64,000 nt of DNA from CAKXIK01 sp050947015 (GCA_050947015.1 JBMNVT010000008.1:1-64000); one strand, 5' to 3'. Counted from the stretch's first letter, positions 8,592 through 17,719 are shown. The notes: a model not told the origin generated them from the letters alone. Numbers and translations: made by a program.

Positions 8592-10508
8592 TTATTCTGC
8601 AGAGGAATCGGCGGGTAATGGGATCTGCAGCAGATCCCTGCTTTTGCTGCGAATCAGCAGCACCGAAATATCGGCGGGGCTGACGCCGGAAATGCGCGAT
8701 GCCTGCCCGATATTCAGCGGACGAATTCTGTTCAGCTTTTCCTGTGCTTCCAGGCGCAGCCCGGTGACCGTGCGATAATCAAACTCCGGCTCCTGCGGCA
8801 GCTTCTGCACCTCCAGGCGGCGCATCTCCGCGATCTGCGACTGCTGGCGGCGGATGTATCCTTCGTACTTGATCTCGGTCTCCACCTGTTCAAAGATGGC
8901 GGCGGGCAGCTGCGGGCGTTCCGGGTCGACCGGGGCAAGCGCGGCGTAGCTGACTTGCGGCCGTTTCAGCAGCTCGCTCATGCGCACGCCGGTGGTCACC
9001 GGCGCCGTCTGGCATTCCTTCAAAATTGCATTCAGCTGCTCGGTCGGCGAAAGCGTCAGGGCTTCCACACGTTTGATCTCCGCTTCCTTCTGCGCTTTGC
9101 GGCTCAGGTAGCGCTGCCAGCTTTCTTCCCGAATCAGCCCAAGCTCATGACCGATGGGCATGAGCCGTTCGTCGGCATTGTCCTGCCGCAGCACGAGCCG
9201 GTATTCCGAACGCGAAGTCATCATGCGGTAGGGGTCCATTACGCCCTTTGTCACAAGGTCGTCAATGAGCGTTCCGATGTACGAGCCGGCGCGGTCTAGC
9301 ACGAGCAGTTCCTTGCCCTGCGCCCGGAGCGCCGCGTTGATCCCGGCGACCAGCCCCTGCGCCGCGGCTTCCTCGTAGCCGGAGCTGCCGTTGAACTGCC
9401 CGGCGCCAAACAGCCCGTGCAGCGCCTTGAACTCCAGTGTTGGCGCAAGTTCCTGCGGGTCGACACAGTCGTATTCAATGGCATACGCAACGCGCATCAT
9501 CTGCACGTGCTCCAGCCCCGGCAGCGAATGATAGATCTGCAGCTGTACATCCTCCGGCAGGGACGACGAAGCGCCTTGCAGATACATTTCCTCCGTCTCC
9601 GCCCCGCATGGCTCAATAAAGAGCTGATGGCGCTCCTTGTCCGGAAAATGGACGATTTTGTCTTCAATGCTGGGGCAATAGCGCGGCCCCACGCCTTCAA
9701 TTTTTCCGCTGTAAAGCGGAGAACGGTGAATGTTTTTCTGAATGATTTCTTTGGTTTCGGCGTTGGTCCAGACCATGTGGCACACGGCGCTGTTTTTTGG
9801 CGGGTGATCCAGATCATCATACGAAAACGGGGTGACCGGCTCATCGCCCGGCTGCACCTGCAGACCGGAAAAATCAATGGAACCGCGCAGAAGCCGCGCG
9901 GGAGTTCCCGTTTTGAACCTGCGCAGCCCCACACCGAGCCTGCGCAGCGGTTCGCTGAGAAAGCTTGCCGGGAACATGCCGTCCGGCCCTCCTTCATAGG
10001 AAACATCTCCCACATAAATGCGCCCGCCAAGAAACGTTCCCGTGGCCAGCACAACGCATCTGGCGCGGTAAACGGCGTGCAGCCGCGTGACGCATTCCCA
10101 CTCCCCGTCTTCCGTGCGGCGCAGGTCACAGATTTCGGCCTGCTTTAAAAACAGATTCTCCTGCAGCTCCAGCTTGTGTTTCATCAGCTTGGAATATTCT
10201 CTTCGGTCGATCTGCGCTCGAAGGCTGTGCACCGCAGGCCCTTTGCCGCGGTTGAGCATCCGCATCTGCAGGCAGCAGGCATCGGCGGTTTTGCCCATCT
10301 CGCCGCCCAGCGCGTCAATCTCCCGCACCAGATGTCCCTTTGCCGTTCCGCCGATCGAGGGGTTGCAGGGGCAGTTGCCCACGGCATCCATATTAATGGT
10401 AAAAACACCGGTTCGGCAGCCCAACCGCGCCGCTGCCAATCCGGCTTCAATTCCGGCATGCCCTGCGCCGATCACAATCACGTCAAAGCTTTCTGCAAGA
10501 AATTCCAA
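8592..10508 (-). CDS. mnmG: tRNA uridine-5-carboxymethylaminomethyl synthase, MnmG subunit
   Basis: MnmG is the FAD/NADH-dependent partner of MnmE that installs the (carboxymethyl)aminomethyl group at C5 of wobble U34. The 638-residue sequence begins with the FAD dinucleotide-binding VIGAGHAGIEA motif and contains the PCNPSIGGTAKGHLV and GTFLGGRIYVG family signatures. The start codon is TTG with GGAGGAG seven bases upstream. It lies 36 bases downstream of sdaAA and upstream of rsmG. Its partner gene mnmE is in this window but about 9 kb away in another operon, rather than adjacent as in many Firmicutes. Confidence 0.97.
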   Translation of the reverse strand: MEFLAESFDVIVIGAGHAGIEAGLAAARLGCRTGVFTINMDAVGNCPCNPSIGGTAKGHLVREIDALGGEMGKTADACCLQMRMLNRGKGPAVHSLRAQIDRREYSKLMKHKLELQENLFLKQAEICDLRRTEDGEWECVTRLHAVYRARCVVLATGTFLGGRIYVGDVSYEGGPDGMFPASFLSEPLRRLGVGLRRFKTGTPARLLRGSIDFSGLQVQPGDEPVTPFSYDDLDHPPKNSAVCHMVWTNAETKEIIQKNIHRSPLYSGKIEGVGPRYCPSIEDKIVHFPDKERHQLFIEPCGAETEEMYLQGASSSLPEDVQLQIYHSLPGLEHVQMMRVAYAIEYDCVDPQELAPTLEFKALHGLFGAGQFNGSSGYEEAAAQGLVAGINAALRAQGKELLVLDRAGSYIGTLIDDLVTKGVMDPYRMMTSRSEYRLVLRQDNADERLMPIGHELGLIREESWQRYLSRKAQKEAEIKRVEALTLSPTEQLNAILKECQTAPVTTGVRMSELLKRPQVSYAALAPVDPERPQLPAAIFEQVETEIKYEGYIRRQQSQIAEMRRLEVQKLPQEPEFDYRTVTGLRLEAQEKLNRIRPLNIGQASRISGVSPADISVLLIRSKSRDLLQIPLPADSSAE

Positions 10509-10544
10509 AAAGGGTCTCCTCCTAAACTGTAAATGGATTGCGCC

Positions 10545-11423
10545 TTATCTGTTAAAAATCCGTTTTGCAATCGCTTTTGCCGTCGGTGCGGCAGCAATTC
10601 CGCCGAGCGCCGTTTCCCGCAGAGAGGTCGGCAGCGCGCGGCCAACGTGATACATGGCGTCGACCACCTCGTCGAACGGAACGTCGCTGCGGATTCCGGC
10701 AAGCGCAAGATCCGCCGAAAGAATGGCGTTGACTGTGCCGGAGGCGTTGCGTTTCGCGCAGGGGGCTTCCACAATCCCGGCAATCGGGTCGCAAACCAGC
10801 CCAAGAATATTTTCGAGCGCGATCCCGGCAGCACAAAGCGCCATATCGGCGCTGCCGCCGCGCAGCTGAACCACCGCCGCCGCCGCCATGGCTGCCGCCG
10901 TTCCGCATTCCGCCTGGCAGCCGCCCTCCGCGCCGGAGACCGTCGCGTTTTCCGTAATAATCGCGCCTACGCCTGCCGCCGTAATCATGGCGTCGGTCAC
11001 CTCGTCCGCAGGGGAATGCAATTCCTCCGAAACCGTAAGCACCGCTGCAGGCAGAATACCGCAGGCGCCCGCCGTCGGCGCGGCACAGATTCTGCCCATG
11101 GAAGCGTTGACCTCCGAGCAGGAAAGTGCGCGCGCCATCGCGCGGGCGATGGTATCGCCGCAAAGAGTTCCCGACGTTTTTCGGTAATCCTCCATTTTTC
11201 GGCTGTCTCCGCTGATCATTCCGCCGACCGTTTCCACCTTTTCCGTCAGCGCGCGCGAAGCAGATTGCTTCATGACCGCGTAATGCTCTGCGGTGCGGCT
11301 GCGGATCTCCTCCTCGCTTTTGCCGGTGAGCAGCATTTCCTTTGCGAGCACGGCTTCCGAAATTTTAGTCATTTCATTTTTTTTCATATATTCCAGCAGC
11401 TGCGCGCCGGTTTGATACATCAT
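10545..11423 (-). CDS. sdaAA: L-serine dehydratase, iron-sulfur-dependent, alpha subunit
   Basis: This subunit, with SdaAB, deaminates L-serine to pyruvate and ammonia using a 4Fe-4S cluster in the cytoplasm. The 292-residue length fits. Family motifs include APTAGACGILPA, EGGCQAECG and GLVCDPIAG; the cysteines in the last two are likely cluster ligands. It starts at ATG-ATG with GGAAAGGAAG upstream. It lies 33 bases after sdaAB and 36 bases before mnmG, so it forms the middle of an apparent sdaAB-sdaAA-mnmG-rsmG operon, an unusual combination of amino-acid catabolism with tRNA/rRNA modification. Confidence 0.95.
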   Translation of the reverse strand: MMYQTGAQLLEYMKKNEMTKISEAVLAKEMLLTGKSEEEIRSRTAEHYAVMKQSASRALTEKVETVGGMISGDSRKMEDYRKTSGTLCGDTIARAMARALSCSEVNASMGRICAAPTAGACGILPAAVLTVSEELHSPADEVTDAMITAAGVGAIITENATVSGAEGGCQAECGTAAAMAAAAVVQLRGGSADMALCAAGIALENILGLVCDPIAGIVEAPCAKRNASGTVNAILSADLALAGIRSDVPFDEVVDAMYHVGRALPTSLRETALGGIAAAPTAKAIAKRIFNR

Positions 11424-11456
11424 AAATCAGGTCTTCCTTTCCTTCGGCGGTCGTAC

Positions 11457-12128
11457 TCAATCGATCGGGTTGAGTACCCGGACGGTATTGACGTTTTCCA
11501 ACTTCATCAGCTCTTCCGTAACGGCAGCGGGAATTTTTTCATCCGTCTCAATCGTCATCGAGGCTTGCATCCCGCGTTCGCGCCGCTTCACGCGCATCAC
11601 GCCAATATTGATACCCGCGGCGGCCAGCGCAGTGGAAACCTCGCTGATCACGCCAGGCTTGTCCGTATGACCGATGACGATCGTCGGATATTCGCCGGTG
11701 ATTTCGGTTTCAAACCCATCAATATCGGTGATCAGAATAGAACCGCCGCCCACCGAAGAACCCTGCACATAGAACGTGCCGCCGTCCGCCAGAGAAAAGA
11801 TAATGCGCGCGGTGTTTTCGTGGCAGTCGCCAAGGTCGGTCGGCTCAAACGAAAGCTCCACACCATGGCGCTGCGCAATGGCAAGCGCATCCTTTAAGTT
11901 TTCGTCGTACGGCATCATTCCTAAAACCCCTGCCGCCAGCGCCTTGTCGGTACCGTGGCCGCGGTAGGTTTTTGCAAACGACCCGTGCAGCAGAAAATGA
12001 ACCGCATTAAATTTTTTCCCGCAGATCTGCCTTGCCGCCCGCCCCAGGCGAGCCGCACCAGCCGTGTGCGAACTGGAAGGCCCGATCATCACGGGGCCCA
12101 AAACTTCAAAAATGCTATGATCCGCCAT
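11457..12128 (-). CDS. sdaAB: L-serine dehydratase, iron-sulfur-dependent, beta subunit
   Basis: This 223-residue beta subunit has the N-terminal FEVLGPVMIGPSSSHTAGA serine dehydratase signature and a C-terminal ACT domain (from about residue 148, around VIGHTDKPGVISEVSTALAA) that may sense serine. The start at 12128 is preceded by AGAAAGGA with a ten-base spacing; an earlier in-frame start has no ribosome binding site. It is the promoter-proximal gene of the sdaAB-sdaAA-mnmG-rsmG cluster. No convincing promoter was located in the 162-base gap behind it. Confidence 0.95.
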   Translation of the reverse strand: MADHSIFEVLGPVMIGPSSSHTAGAARLGRAARQICGKKFNAVHFLLHGSFAKTYRGHGTDKALAAGVLGMMPYDENLKDALAIAQRHGVELSFEPTDLGDCHENTARIIFSLADGGTFYVQGSSVGGGSILITDIDGFETEITGEYPTIVIGHTDKPGVISEVSTALAAAGINIGVMRVKRRERGMQASMTIETDEKIPAAVTEELMKLENVNTVRVLNPID

Positions 12129-12290
12129 GTGAATCCAATCCTTTCTCACCGACAGCACGGTGCTTCATCCCGCTGCCGGTCGCTCCTGCATCTGCCGTCC
12201 CGCCGCCGCTACACTGTATCGTCCCGGCGTTTTCTTCTTTAAGTTTAACGGCTCAGGCTGCGAATTGCAAGTAGTATTGCCTTTTGTTTT

Positions 12291-13028
12291 TCATTTTGAT
12301 GTGTATCTACATTCCGGAAAATTGGAACACCCGTAAAATTCTCCGTATTTGCCTTTGCGCAAAACAAGAGGGGCTTTGCAATAGGGGCAAAGCTTCTGTT
12401 CCTTCATTTCTTTTAATTCCTCTTGATAAGCAATCACATTTTGCTTGTGTGCTGTCCGCACTTCTTTTCCTTTTTTCTGATTTTGCTCAATATAATCAAA
12501 TATCGCCTGCTGTTTTTCTTTATTCAATACAACGGGCTTTCCTTCGGCAAAGCACTGCAAAGCTTTCTTCGTCATCGGCAGCGAACTGCAGATGACCGTA
12601 TTTATTTCGCCGGGCCGGTTAATGTTTTTTACTTTAAAATCATCACAGATAATCACCATAACCGAAAAATAAGGAATATCTCCAAAGTCCTTTAAAAACT
12701 TTTTCAGGTACTCAATATGTTTTCTATTCTGTTTTAATGGACTGTAAATTTCATATTTTTTATTATAATGATAATAGTACCATTGAGACCGGTCTCCATC
12801 CCCGTAAATTTTAGCTTCGTTATACATCTTTACTTCGACTACGTAAACCCCCTTGCTGCCAATTGCCAATAAATCAATTTGAGAAGTATAGCCATCTGCG
12901 CCGTCAATCAGAACATCATGCAGTACAAGTGTATCGCTCACAAATTTAATATACCATTTTGCCATCCACTCTCCAAAACTACCCTTAAGTTCGTTCCTGT
13001 TAGGAAAACTGTCTAATTTCAAAATCAT
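12291..13028 (-). CDS. NERD-domain protein with C-terminal zinc finger
   Basis: This 245-residue protein has an N-terminal nuclease-related domain (about residues 8-120; GSFGEWMAKWYIKF, then QIDLLAIGSKGVYVVEVK, a PD-(D/E)XK-like Asp...Glu-x-Lys core) and a C-terminal topoisomerase-type four-Cys zinc finger (CPYC...GCSNFPEC, about 212-242). This architecture is common in genes of uncertain role, sometimes linked to DNA processing or defence; no function is shown. Base composition is clearly more AT-rich than its neighbours, suggesting horizontal acquisition. It has its own extended -10 promoter. No transposase or integrase flanks it. Confidence 0.85.
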   Translation of the reverse strand: MILKLDSFPNRNELKGSFGEWMAKWYIKFVSDTLVLHDVLIDGADGYTSQIDLLAIGSKGVYVVEVKMYNEAKIYGDGDRSQWYYYHYNKKYEIYSPLKQNRKHIEYLKKFLKDFGDIPYFSVMVIICDDFKVKNINRPGEINTVICSSLPMTKKALQCFAEGKPVVLNKEKQQAIFDYIEQNQKKGKEVRTAHKQNVIAYQEELKEMKEQKLCPYCKAPLVLRKGKYGEFYGCSNFPECRYTSK

Positions 13029-13067
13029 CGCCCTTCCTGCTTTTTAGAATTCGCGAATTGATACCCC

Positions 13068-13096
13068 ATTATAGCATTTTCTGGTACATTAATAAA
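13068..13096 (-). promoter_or_regulatory. Promoter of the NERD gene
   Basis: On the - strand TGCTATAAT forms an extended -10 (13068-13073) with TTTATT 17 bases upstream (13091-13096). A 12-base palindrome AATTCGCGAATT (13048-13059) lies between it and the gene and could be an operator; that is a guess. Confidence 0.6.
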
Positions 13097-13134
13097 GCCC
13101 CGATCTGCCATGCTCCGCCGCGCCGAACGATCGG

Positions 13135-13163
13135 TTGTATTATGTACCGGGTTATATTATACT
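13135..13163 (+). promoter_or_regulatory. Promoter of the PIG-L deacetylase gene
   Basis: TTGTAT (13135-13140), a 17-base spacer and TATACT (13158-13163) precede the gene at 13237 by about 75 bases. Confidence 0.65.
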
Positions 13164-13236
13164 GACATTAATGATCCCCGCCCGATGGGCATCGGAAAAT
13201 TCTACCCGAAATTAGAATAAACATTAGAAAGGCAGG

Positions 13237-14067
13237 ATGATCGAATTGTTCAATTCTTCGTTTCGCGCCATGATGATCGGCGCACACCCCGATGACTGCG
13301 ATATTTCCACTTATGCGGTCACCTCTTTGCTGACAGCAAAAGGCTGTTCCGTGCGTTATGTTTCCGTCACCACCGGGAACGCCGGTCACCAGACCCTGCG
13401 CGGAACCGAGCTCGCCAAAATTCGCGCTGCGGAAGCGCAGGCCAGCGCTGCGCTGCTGGGCATTACTTATGAGATTCTGCCGTTTGACGACGGTCGCTTG
13501 ACGCCTTGTCTGGAGGCGCGCGACGCCGTCATGCGTTCGATCCGCCGGTTCCAGCCGGATGTTATTTTTACCAACCGCCCGTGCGATTATCACCCTGACC
13601 ACCGTGCGACCGCCCAGTTGGTTCAGGATTGCTCTTATCTGCTTGGAGTTCCCGCCATTTGTGAGGACACCCCACCTTTGCGAACCGTTCCAACAATCCT
13701 TTACTGGCACGATTCCTTTACCGAGGGAATGCCATTCCGCCCCGACTATGCAATTTCGGCCGATTTTGCGCGCGAAACACTGTTCCGGATTCAATGCTGC
13801 CACGCTTCTCAATTCCTTGACTGGCTGCCCTGGATTGACGATAAGGTGGATCTGGCAGGAAAATCTTATGAAGAACGCCTTGCCTTTGTCCGTCGGCAGT
13901 TCGAATCCCAGACCGGCAATGTGGATGATGCGGTGCGCCGCTGCCTTGCGGCACAGTACGGCGCGGAAAAGGCGGCCTCCATCCACTTTGCCGAAAGCTG
14001 GCAGGTTAGTGAATACGGTGCGGATGTCAACCCGCAGCTGGCTGATCTGTTAACCCGTCCGCTGTAA
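13237..14067 (+). CDS. PIG-L / LmbE family deacetylase
   Basis: This 276-residue protein carries the zinc-binding motifs of the PIG-L/LmbE family: GAHPDD near residue 15 and the second histidine motif in YHPDHRATAQLV near residue 111. Family members remove N-acetyl groups from GlcNAc-containing substrates (GlcNAc-PI, bacillithiol or mycothiol precursors, antibiotics). The substrate here cannot be inferred; no bacillithiol genes are adjacent. It is a lone + strand gene among - strand neighbours, with its own promoter upstream and a large palindrome downstream. There is no signal peptide, so it should be cytoplasmic. Confidence 0.88.
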   Translation: MIELFNSSFRAMMIGAHPDDCDISTYAVTSLLTAKGCSVRYVSVTTGNAGHQTLRGTELAKIRAAEAQASAALLGITYEILPFDDGRLTPCLEARDAVMRSIRRFQPDVIFTNRPCDYHPDHRATAQLVQDCSYLLGVPAICEDTPPLRTVPTILYWHDSFTEGMPFRPDYAISADFARETLFRIQCCHASQFLDWLPWIDDKVDLAGKSYEERLAFVRRQFESQTGNVDDAVRRCLAAQYGAEKAASIHFAESWQVSEYGADVNPQLADLLTRPL

Positions 14068-14287
14068 CTTTTTTCTTTGGGCCGACAAATGATTGCAAAA
14101 AGGTTACAAATCATTACAATATTGTAACTTGTGTTGACATATTACCATCGTTATGGTATTGTATGGATAAGACACGAAGAATGCTGCTTCCCCGCAGCGC
14201 CTTTTTTCCGCCAGCGGGCGCAGCCGCTGAACCCAAGGTTTCTGCAATTCTTCTGCTTTTTCATTTTTTCTCCTCCTCTTTTCTCAC

Positions 14288-14337
14288 GGCTCCGGGTTTT
14301 CCACAGAATTTTAAATTCTTGTGGAAAACCCGGAGCC
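14288..14337. repeat. Large palindrome, copy 1, with DnaA-box-like arms
   Basis: GGCTCCGGGTTTTCCACA (14288-14305) and TGTGGAAAACCCGGAGCC (14320-14337) are exact inverted repeats around an AT-rich centre. A related palindrome occurs at 52529-52568, sharing CGGGTTTTCCACA, a TTTTAAA centre and TGTGGAAAACCCG. A TCTTTTT run follows on the + strand, so it can also terminate the deacetylase transcript. Confidence 0.85.
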
Positions 14338-14396
14338 TCTTTTTGCGGGATTCTGCGCCAAGCATACCGCCAGCTGGACCGCTTTTAGCCGGCACA

Positions 14397-14436
14397 TAAA
14401 AAAACCGTTTCGCACAGCTACGCACGAAACGGTTTT
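14397..14436 (-). terminator. serS terminator
   Basis: AAAACCGTTTCG pairs with CGAAACGGTTTT around a 12-base loop; on the - strand it is followed by a run of T, 20 bases after the serS stop. Confidence 0.85.
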
Positions 14437-14457
14437 TGAGTCCTGATAAAATCAAAA

Positions 14458-15738
14458 TTATTTGCAGATTCGGTCGGTTCCCATAAACTTGCGAAGCACC
14501 TCCGGCACGGTAACGGAACCGTCAGCATTCTGATACTGCTCCACAATGGCAGGCATCACGCGGCTGGTTGCCAGACCGGATGCGTTGAGCGTATGCACAA
14601 AGTGCAGCTTTTTATCGTCTCCGCGGTAGCGAACGTTGCCGCGGCGAGCTTGATAATCGCGCGCATTGGAAGCCGAGCTGACCTCCTTGTAGATCCCCAT
14701 CGATGGGATCCAGACTTCGATGTCATAAGTGCGGGCCATAGAGAACGAGCAGTCGCCGGCGGCCAGCTTGCTCAGGCGGTAATGCAGGCCAAGCTCCTGC
14801 ACCAGCCGTTCCGCTTTGCCAACCATTTCCGCAAACGCGTCGTCCGAGCCCTCCGGCGTGGTGTACTGCACCATTTCAACCTTGTTGAACTGGTGGCCGC
14901 GGATCATGCCGCGCTCTTCGCTGCGGTAGCTTCCGGCTTCACGGCGATAGCACGGCGTATAGGCGATATATTTGCGCGGCAGCTCCTCCGCGGTCAAAAT
15001 TTCGTCGCGGTGCAGATTCACCAGTGCGGTCTCTGCCGTCGGGAGCAGAAATTTCTTTTCATTGCTGGTCGGATTCTGAATCCAGTAGACCTCGTCGCTA
15101 AACTTAGGAAACTGGCCGGCGACATAGCCGCAGTCGTAACCGAGCATATGCGGCGGCAAAATCAGTTCATACCCGTCGTTCAGATGCTCTTCCACAAAGA
15201 AATTCAGCAGCGCCCATTCCAACCGGGCGCCTGCGCCGCGGTAGACCCACGAGCCTGCGCCGGAAAGCTTTGCGCCGCGCTGATAATCGATCATGCCAAG
15301 CGATTCGCAAAGATCGACATGATTTTTCGGCTCGAAGTCAAACTTGGGCTGTTCCTTAAAATAATGCAGCGGAACATTCTGTTCTTTTCCGCCCGCCACA
15401 ACGTCCTCATCCGGCAAATTGGGCAAACAGAGCAGTTTGCTTTTCTGTTCTTCCTCGATCCCGGCAAGCTCTTCGCCCGCCGTTTTAATTTGTTCGGAAA
15501 GCGCCTTCATCCGCGCCATCAGCTCGCTGGCGTCGCCGCCCGCTTTTTTGATCTGCGGGATCTGCTTGCTGTCGGCGTTCTGTTCGGCTTTCATCGATTC
15601 CACCTTGCCGGTGACCTCGCGGCGTTTCTGATCCAGCGCAAGAATTTCGTCGATCACGTCATCCAGATCCATCTCGCGTTTTTTGACGGCTGCTTTTACA
15701 AAGTCGGGATTGCTGCGGAGCAATTTGATATCGATCAT
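14458..15738 (-). CDS. serS: Seryl-tRNA synthetase
   Basis: SerRS charges tRNA-Ser (and tRNA-Sec where present) with serine. The 426-residue length is normal. The N-terminal about 110 residues form the long antiparallel coiled-coil arm that binds the tRNA variable arm; class II motifs follow, including motif 2 around PCYRREAGSYRSEERG and motif 3 around the C-terminal arginine segment. The start follows GGAAAGGAAG. It lies 48 bases downstream of parB, apparently co-transcribed with parA-parB. No T-box leader is visible in the short gap, unlike many Firmicute serS genes. Confidence 0.97.
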   Translation of the reverse strand: MIDIKLLRSNPDFVKAAVKKREMDLDDVIDEILALDQKRREVTGKVESMKAEQNADSKQIPQIKKAGGDASELMARMKALSEQIKTAGEELAGIEEEQKSKLLCLPNLPDEDVVAGGKEQNVPLHYFKEQPKFDFEPKNHVDLCESLGMIDYQRGAKLSGAGSWVYRGAGARLEWALLNFFVEEHLNDGYELILPPHMLGYDCGYVAGQFPKFSDEVYWIQNPTSNEKKFLLPTAETALVNLHRDEILTAEELPRKYIAYTPCYRREAGSYRSEERGMIRGHQFNKVEMVQYTTPEGSDDAFAEMVGKAERLVQELGLHYRLSKLAAGDCSFSMARTYDIEVWIPSMGIYKEVSSASNARDYQARRGNVRYRGDDKKLHFVHTLNASGLATSRVMPAIVEQYQNADGSVTVPEVLRKFMGTDRICK

Positions 15739-15786
15739 ATTTTTTCTTCCTTTCCTTTTTTGTGTTATCTTCTTAAACTCCGGTTT

Positions 15787-16644
15787 TTATTCTTTTCCCA
15801 GCTTCATTGCAAGCTCCTGCAAATCTTCCGGGCTGTAAAATTCGATTTCCAGCCTGCCCTTTTTGCCGTTTCCGACCGTTACCCGAACGCGGCGGCCAAG
15901 CTGCTGTGCAAGCGCGATCTCCACCTCATCGAAAAAGGTGGCGCGCCTGGCTGAGGGCGGCGCTTTCGGCGCTGCCTTTCCGACGGACGCAGATTTTGCC
16001 AGTTTCTCTATGTCGCGAACCGTCAATGACTGTGCCACCGCGTCTTTTGCGCGGGAAAGCATCTGTTCCTGCGGGAACGCCAGCAGCGCGCGTGCATGGC
16101 CGGCGCTGAGTTCCCCGCTGCGCACCATTTCGCCGATTTCATTCGGCAGCGCGAGCAGGCGCAGCGAATTTGCAACCGCAGGGCGCGATTTGCCGACAAT
16201 TTGGGCAACCTCCTCCTGCGTCAGCGAATAGCTTTCCATTAAAGTGCGGTACCCTTCCGCTTCTTCCATAGGGCTAAGATCTTCTCTTTGCAGATTTTCA
16301 ATCAGTGCAAGCTCCATCATTTCCTGATCGCTCATCTGCCGAACCACAACGGGTACCTCGGTCAGCCCCGCCATGCGGGAAGCGCGCCAACGGCGTTCTC
16401 CCGCAACCAGCTGATACCCGCCGCCGATCAGCGGGCGCACCAGCAGTGGCTGCAAAACGCCGTGCTGTGCAATGGAATCCGCAAGCTCCGCCAAAGCGGC
16501 GTCGTCAAATTCTTTTCGCGGCTGTTCCCGGTTCGGTTCAATCTCGCTGATTTTCAGCTTGACTGCCGGTGTGTCTTCTTCAATGGCATTATCGGCAAAC
16601 AGGGCGTCCAGCCCCTTGCCGAGGCCTCCTTTTTTGGCCGCCAT
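15787..16644 (-). CDS. parB: Chromosome partitioning protein ParB (Spo0J)
   Basis: ParB is a CTP-dependent DNA clamp that loads at parS and spreads, organising the origin and recruiting SMC/ParA. The 285-residue protein has the N-terminal CTPase fold with QPRKEF and GERRWRA (the CTP-binding arginines), a central helix-turn-helix (about 120-205) and a C-terminal dimerisation domain. KKGGLGKGLDALF at the start is the short segment that stimulates ParA. The start at 16644 is preceded by AAAGGAGGAG. It sits 68 bases downstream of parA, with a perfect parS between them, and shares its operon with serS. Confidence 0.95.
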   Translation of the reverse strand: MAAKKGGLGKGLDALFADNAIEEDTPAVKLKISEIEPNREQPRKEFDDAALAELADSIAQHGVLQPLLVRPLIGGGYQLVAGERRWRASRMAGLTEVPVVVRQMSDQEMMELALIENLQREDLSPMEEAEGYRTLMESYSLTQEEVAQIVGKSRPAVANSLRLLALPNEIGEMVRSGELSAGHARALLAFPQEQMLSRAKDAVAQSLTVRDIEKLAKSASVGKAAPKAPPSARRATFFDEVEIALAQQLGRRVRVTVGNGKKGRLEIEFYSPEDLQELAMKLGKE

Positions 16645-16695
16645 TCTGCTCTCCTCCTTTTCATGCGGCAAGCATTTTCTTCTGTTTTACCGCGT

Positions 16696-16711
16696 TGTTT
16701 CACGTGAAACA
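16696..16711. promoter_or_regulatory. parS: parS site 1 (between parA and parB)
   Basis: TGTTTCACGTGAAACA is a perfect 16-base match to the conserved parS palindrome bound by ParB/Spo0J. It ends two bases from the parA stop codon. Confidence 0.95.
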
Positions 16712-16712
16712 C

Positions 16713-17483
16713 TCAATGGTTCCTGTTGTTTGACACAAATTCGCCGGCCAGCTCTTCGTATGCCAGCGAACCCTTGGAAGCTTTGTCGTAATACAGCACC
16801 GGCTGACCAAAGCTCGGCGCCTCAGAAAGCCGAACTGCGCGTGGAATAACGGTGCGATAAACCTTGCGCGGAAAATATTTTTTTACTTCGTCCACAACCT
16901 GCTGCGTCAGATTCAGCCGCCCGTCGTACATGGTAAGCAAAACGCCTTCAATTTCGAGGGAAGAATTAAATTTGCGCTTGACGATCCGAATATGGTTCAT
17001 CAGCTGAGAAAGCCCCTCCAGCGCGTAAAATTCACATTGAATCGGCAAAATAAACGTATCGCAGGCACAAAGCGCGTTAAGCGTAAGCAGCCCCAGGGAA
17101 GGCGGGCAATCGATAAAAATAAAATCATACTGCGCGCGCAGCGTGGCAAGGGAACGCTTCAGGCGAAATTCACGCTCCGAAATCTCTACCATTTCAATTT
17201 CGGCACCAATCAGCGCATTGTTGGTTGGCAGCAAGTCAACATTTTTGAAAGCGGTATGCGTCAAAACTTTCTCGGCAGCCAAGCCGTCCACAAAAATGTC
17301 GTAAGTGGATTTTTGCACCTTTTGCTTTGAAACGCCAAGCCCCTGAGTCGAATTACCCTGTGGGTCAATATCAATCAGCAGCACTCGAAAGCCTCTGGCG
17401 CCCAGACAAGCACTCAAGTTGACGCAGGTCGTCGTTTTTCCGACACCGCCTTTTTGATTTGTGACCGCAATCACCTTTCCCAT
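16713..17483 (-). CDS. parA: Chromosome partitioning ATPase ParA (Soj)
   Basis: This 256-residue deviant Walker ATPase has the signature KGGVGKTTTCVNL at residues 10-22, DIDPQGN, and the IDCPPSLG Walker B segment. ParA binds DNA nonspecifically when ATP-bound, and together with ParB-parS it helps origin segregation; in spore formers it also regulates DnaA. ATG at 17483 follows AAAGGG. It heads the parA-parB-serS operon and is preceded by an extended -10 promoter and two parS sites in the upstream gap. Confidence 0.96.
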   Translation of the reverse strand: MGKVIAVTNQKGGVGKTTTCVNLSACLGARGFRVLLIDIDPQGNSTQGLGVSKQKVQKSTYDIFVDGLAAEKVLTHTAFKNVDLLPTNNALIGAEIEMVEISEREFRLKRSLATLRAQYDFIFIDCPPSLGLLTLNALCACDTFILPIQCEFYALEGLSQLMNHIRIVKRKFNSSLEIEGVLLTMYDGRLNLTQQVVDEVKKYFPRKVYRTVIPRAVRLSEAPSFGQPVLYYDKASKGSLAYEELAGEFVSNNRNH

Positions 17484-17661
17484 ATCAAACGACCCTTTCT
17501 TCGCGTTAAACTGCAGGCCTTCAGCCGCAGAAACGGAGTTCCATGACGGGAAAGATGAGTCTTCTAACCTTTCCCCAATTCAGAGACAATATACCGACCC
17601 GCTTACTGCCGCAAGCTTTGCCAAAAAAAAGTTTCGGCTGTTTCTCAGCGAATTTATTTGT

Positions 17662-17690
17662 ATTATACCACACGAAACTTAGAATGAAAA
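17662..17690 (-). promoter_or_regulatory. Promoter of the parA-parB-serS operon
   Basis: On the - strand TGGTATAAT gives an extended -10 (TATAAT at 17662-17667), with TTTTCA 17 bases upstream (17685-17690). parS site 2 begins 13 bases further upstream, so ParB bound there could affect this promoter. Confidence 0.65.
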
Positions 17691-17703
17691 GCCTTTCGTC
17701 CTA

Positions 17704-17719
17704 TGTTTCACGTGAAACA
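17704..17719. promoter_or_regulatory. parS: parS site 2
   Basis: A perfect TGTTTCACGTGAAACA lies just upstream of the parA promoter. Confidence 0.95.

Larger units (their letters stand above)
14068..14457. other. Gene-free spacer with two hairpins
   Basis: This 390-base region between the deacetylase gene and serS contains no supported gene. It holds a short AT-rich repeat-like stretch (14097-14155), the 50-base palindrome at 14288-14337, and the serS terminator at 14397-14436. Confidence 0.7.

Noticed and set aside
15739..15786. T-box leader for serS
   Set aside because: Gap is only 48 bases, with no specifier stem or T-box sequence; serS reads from the parA-parB transcript.
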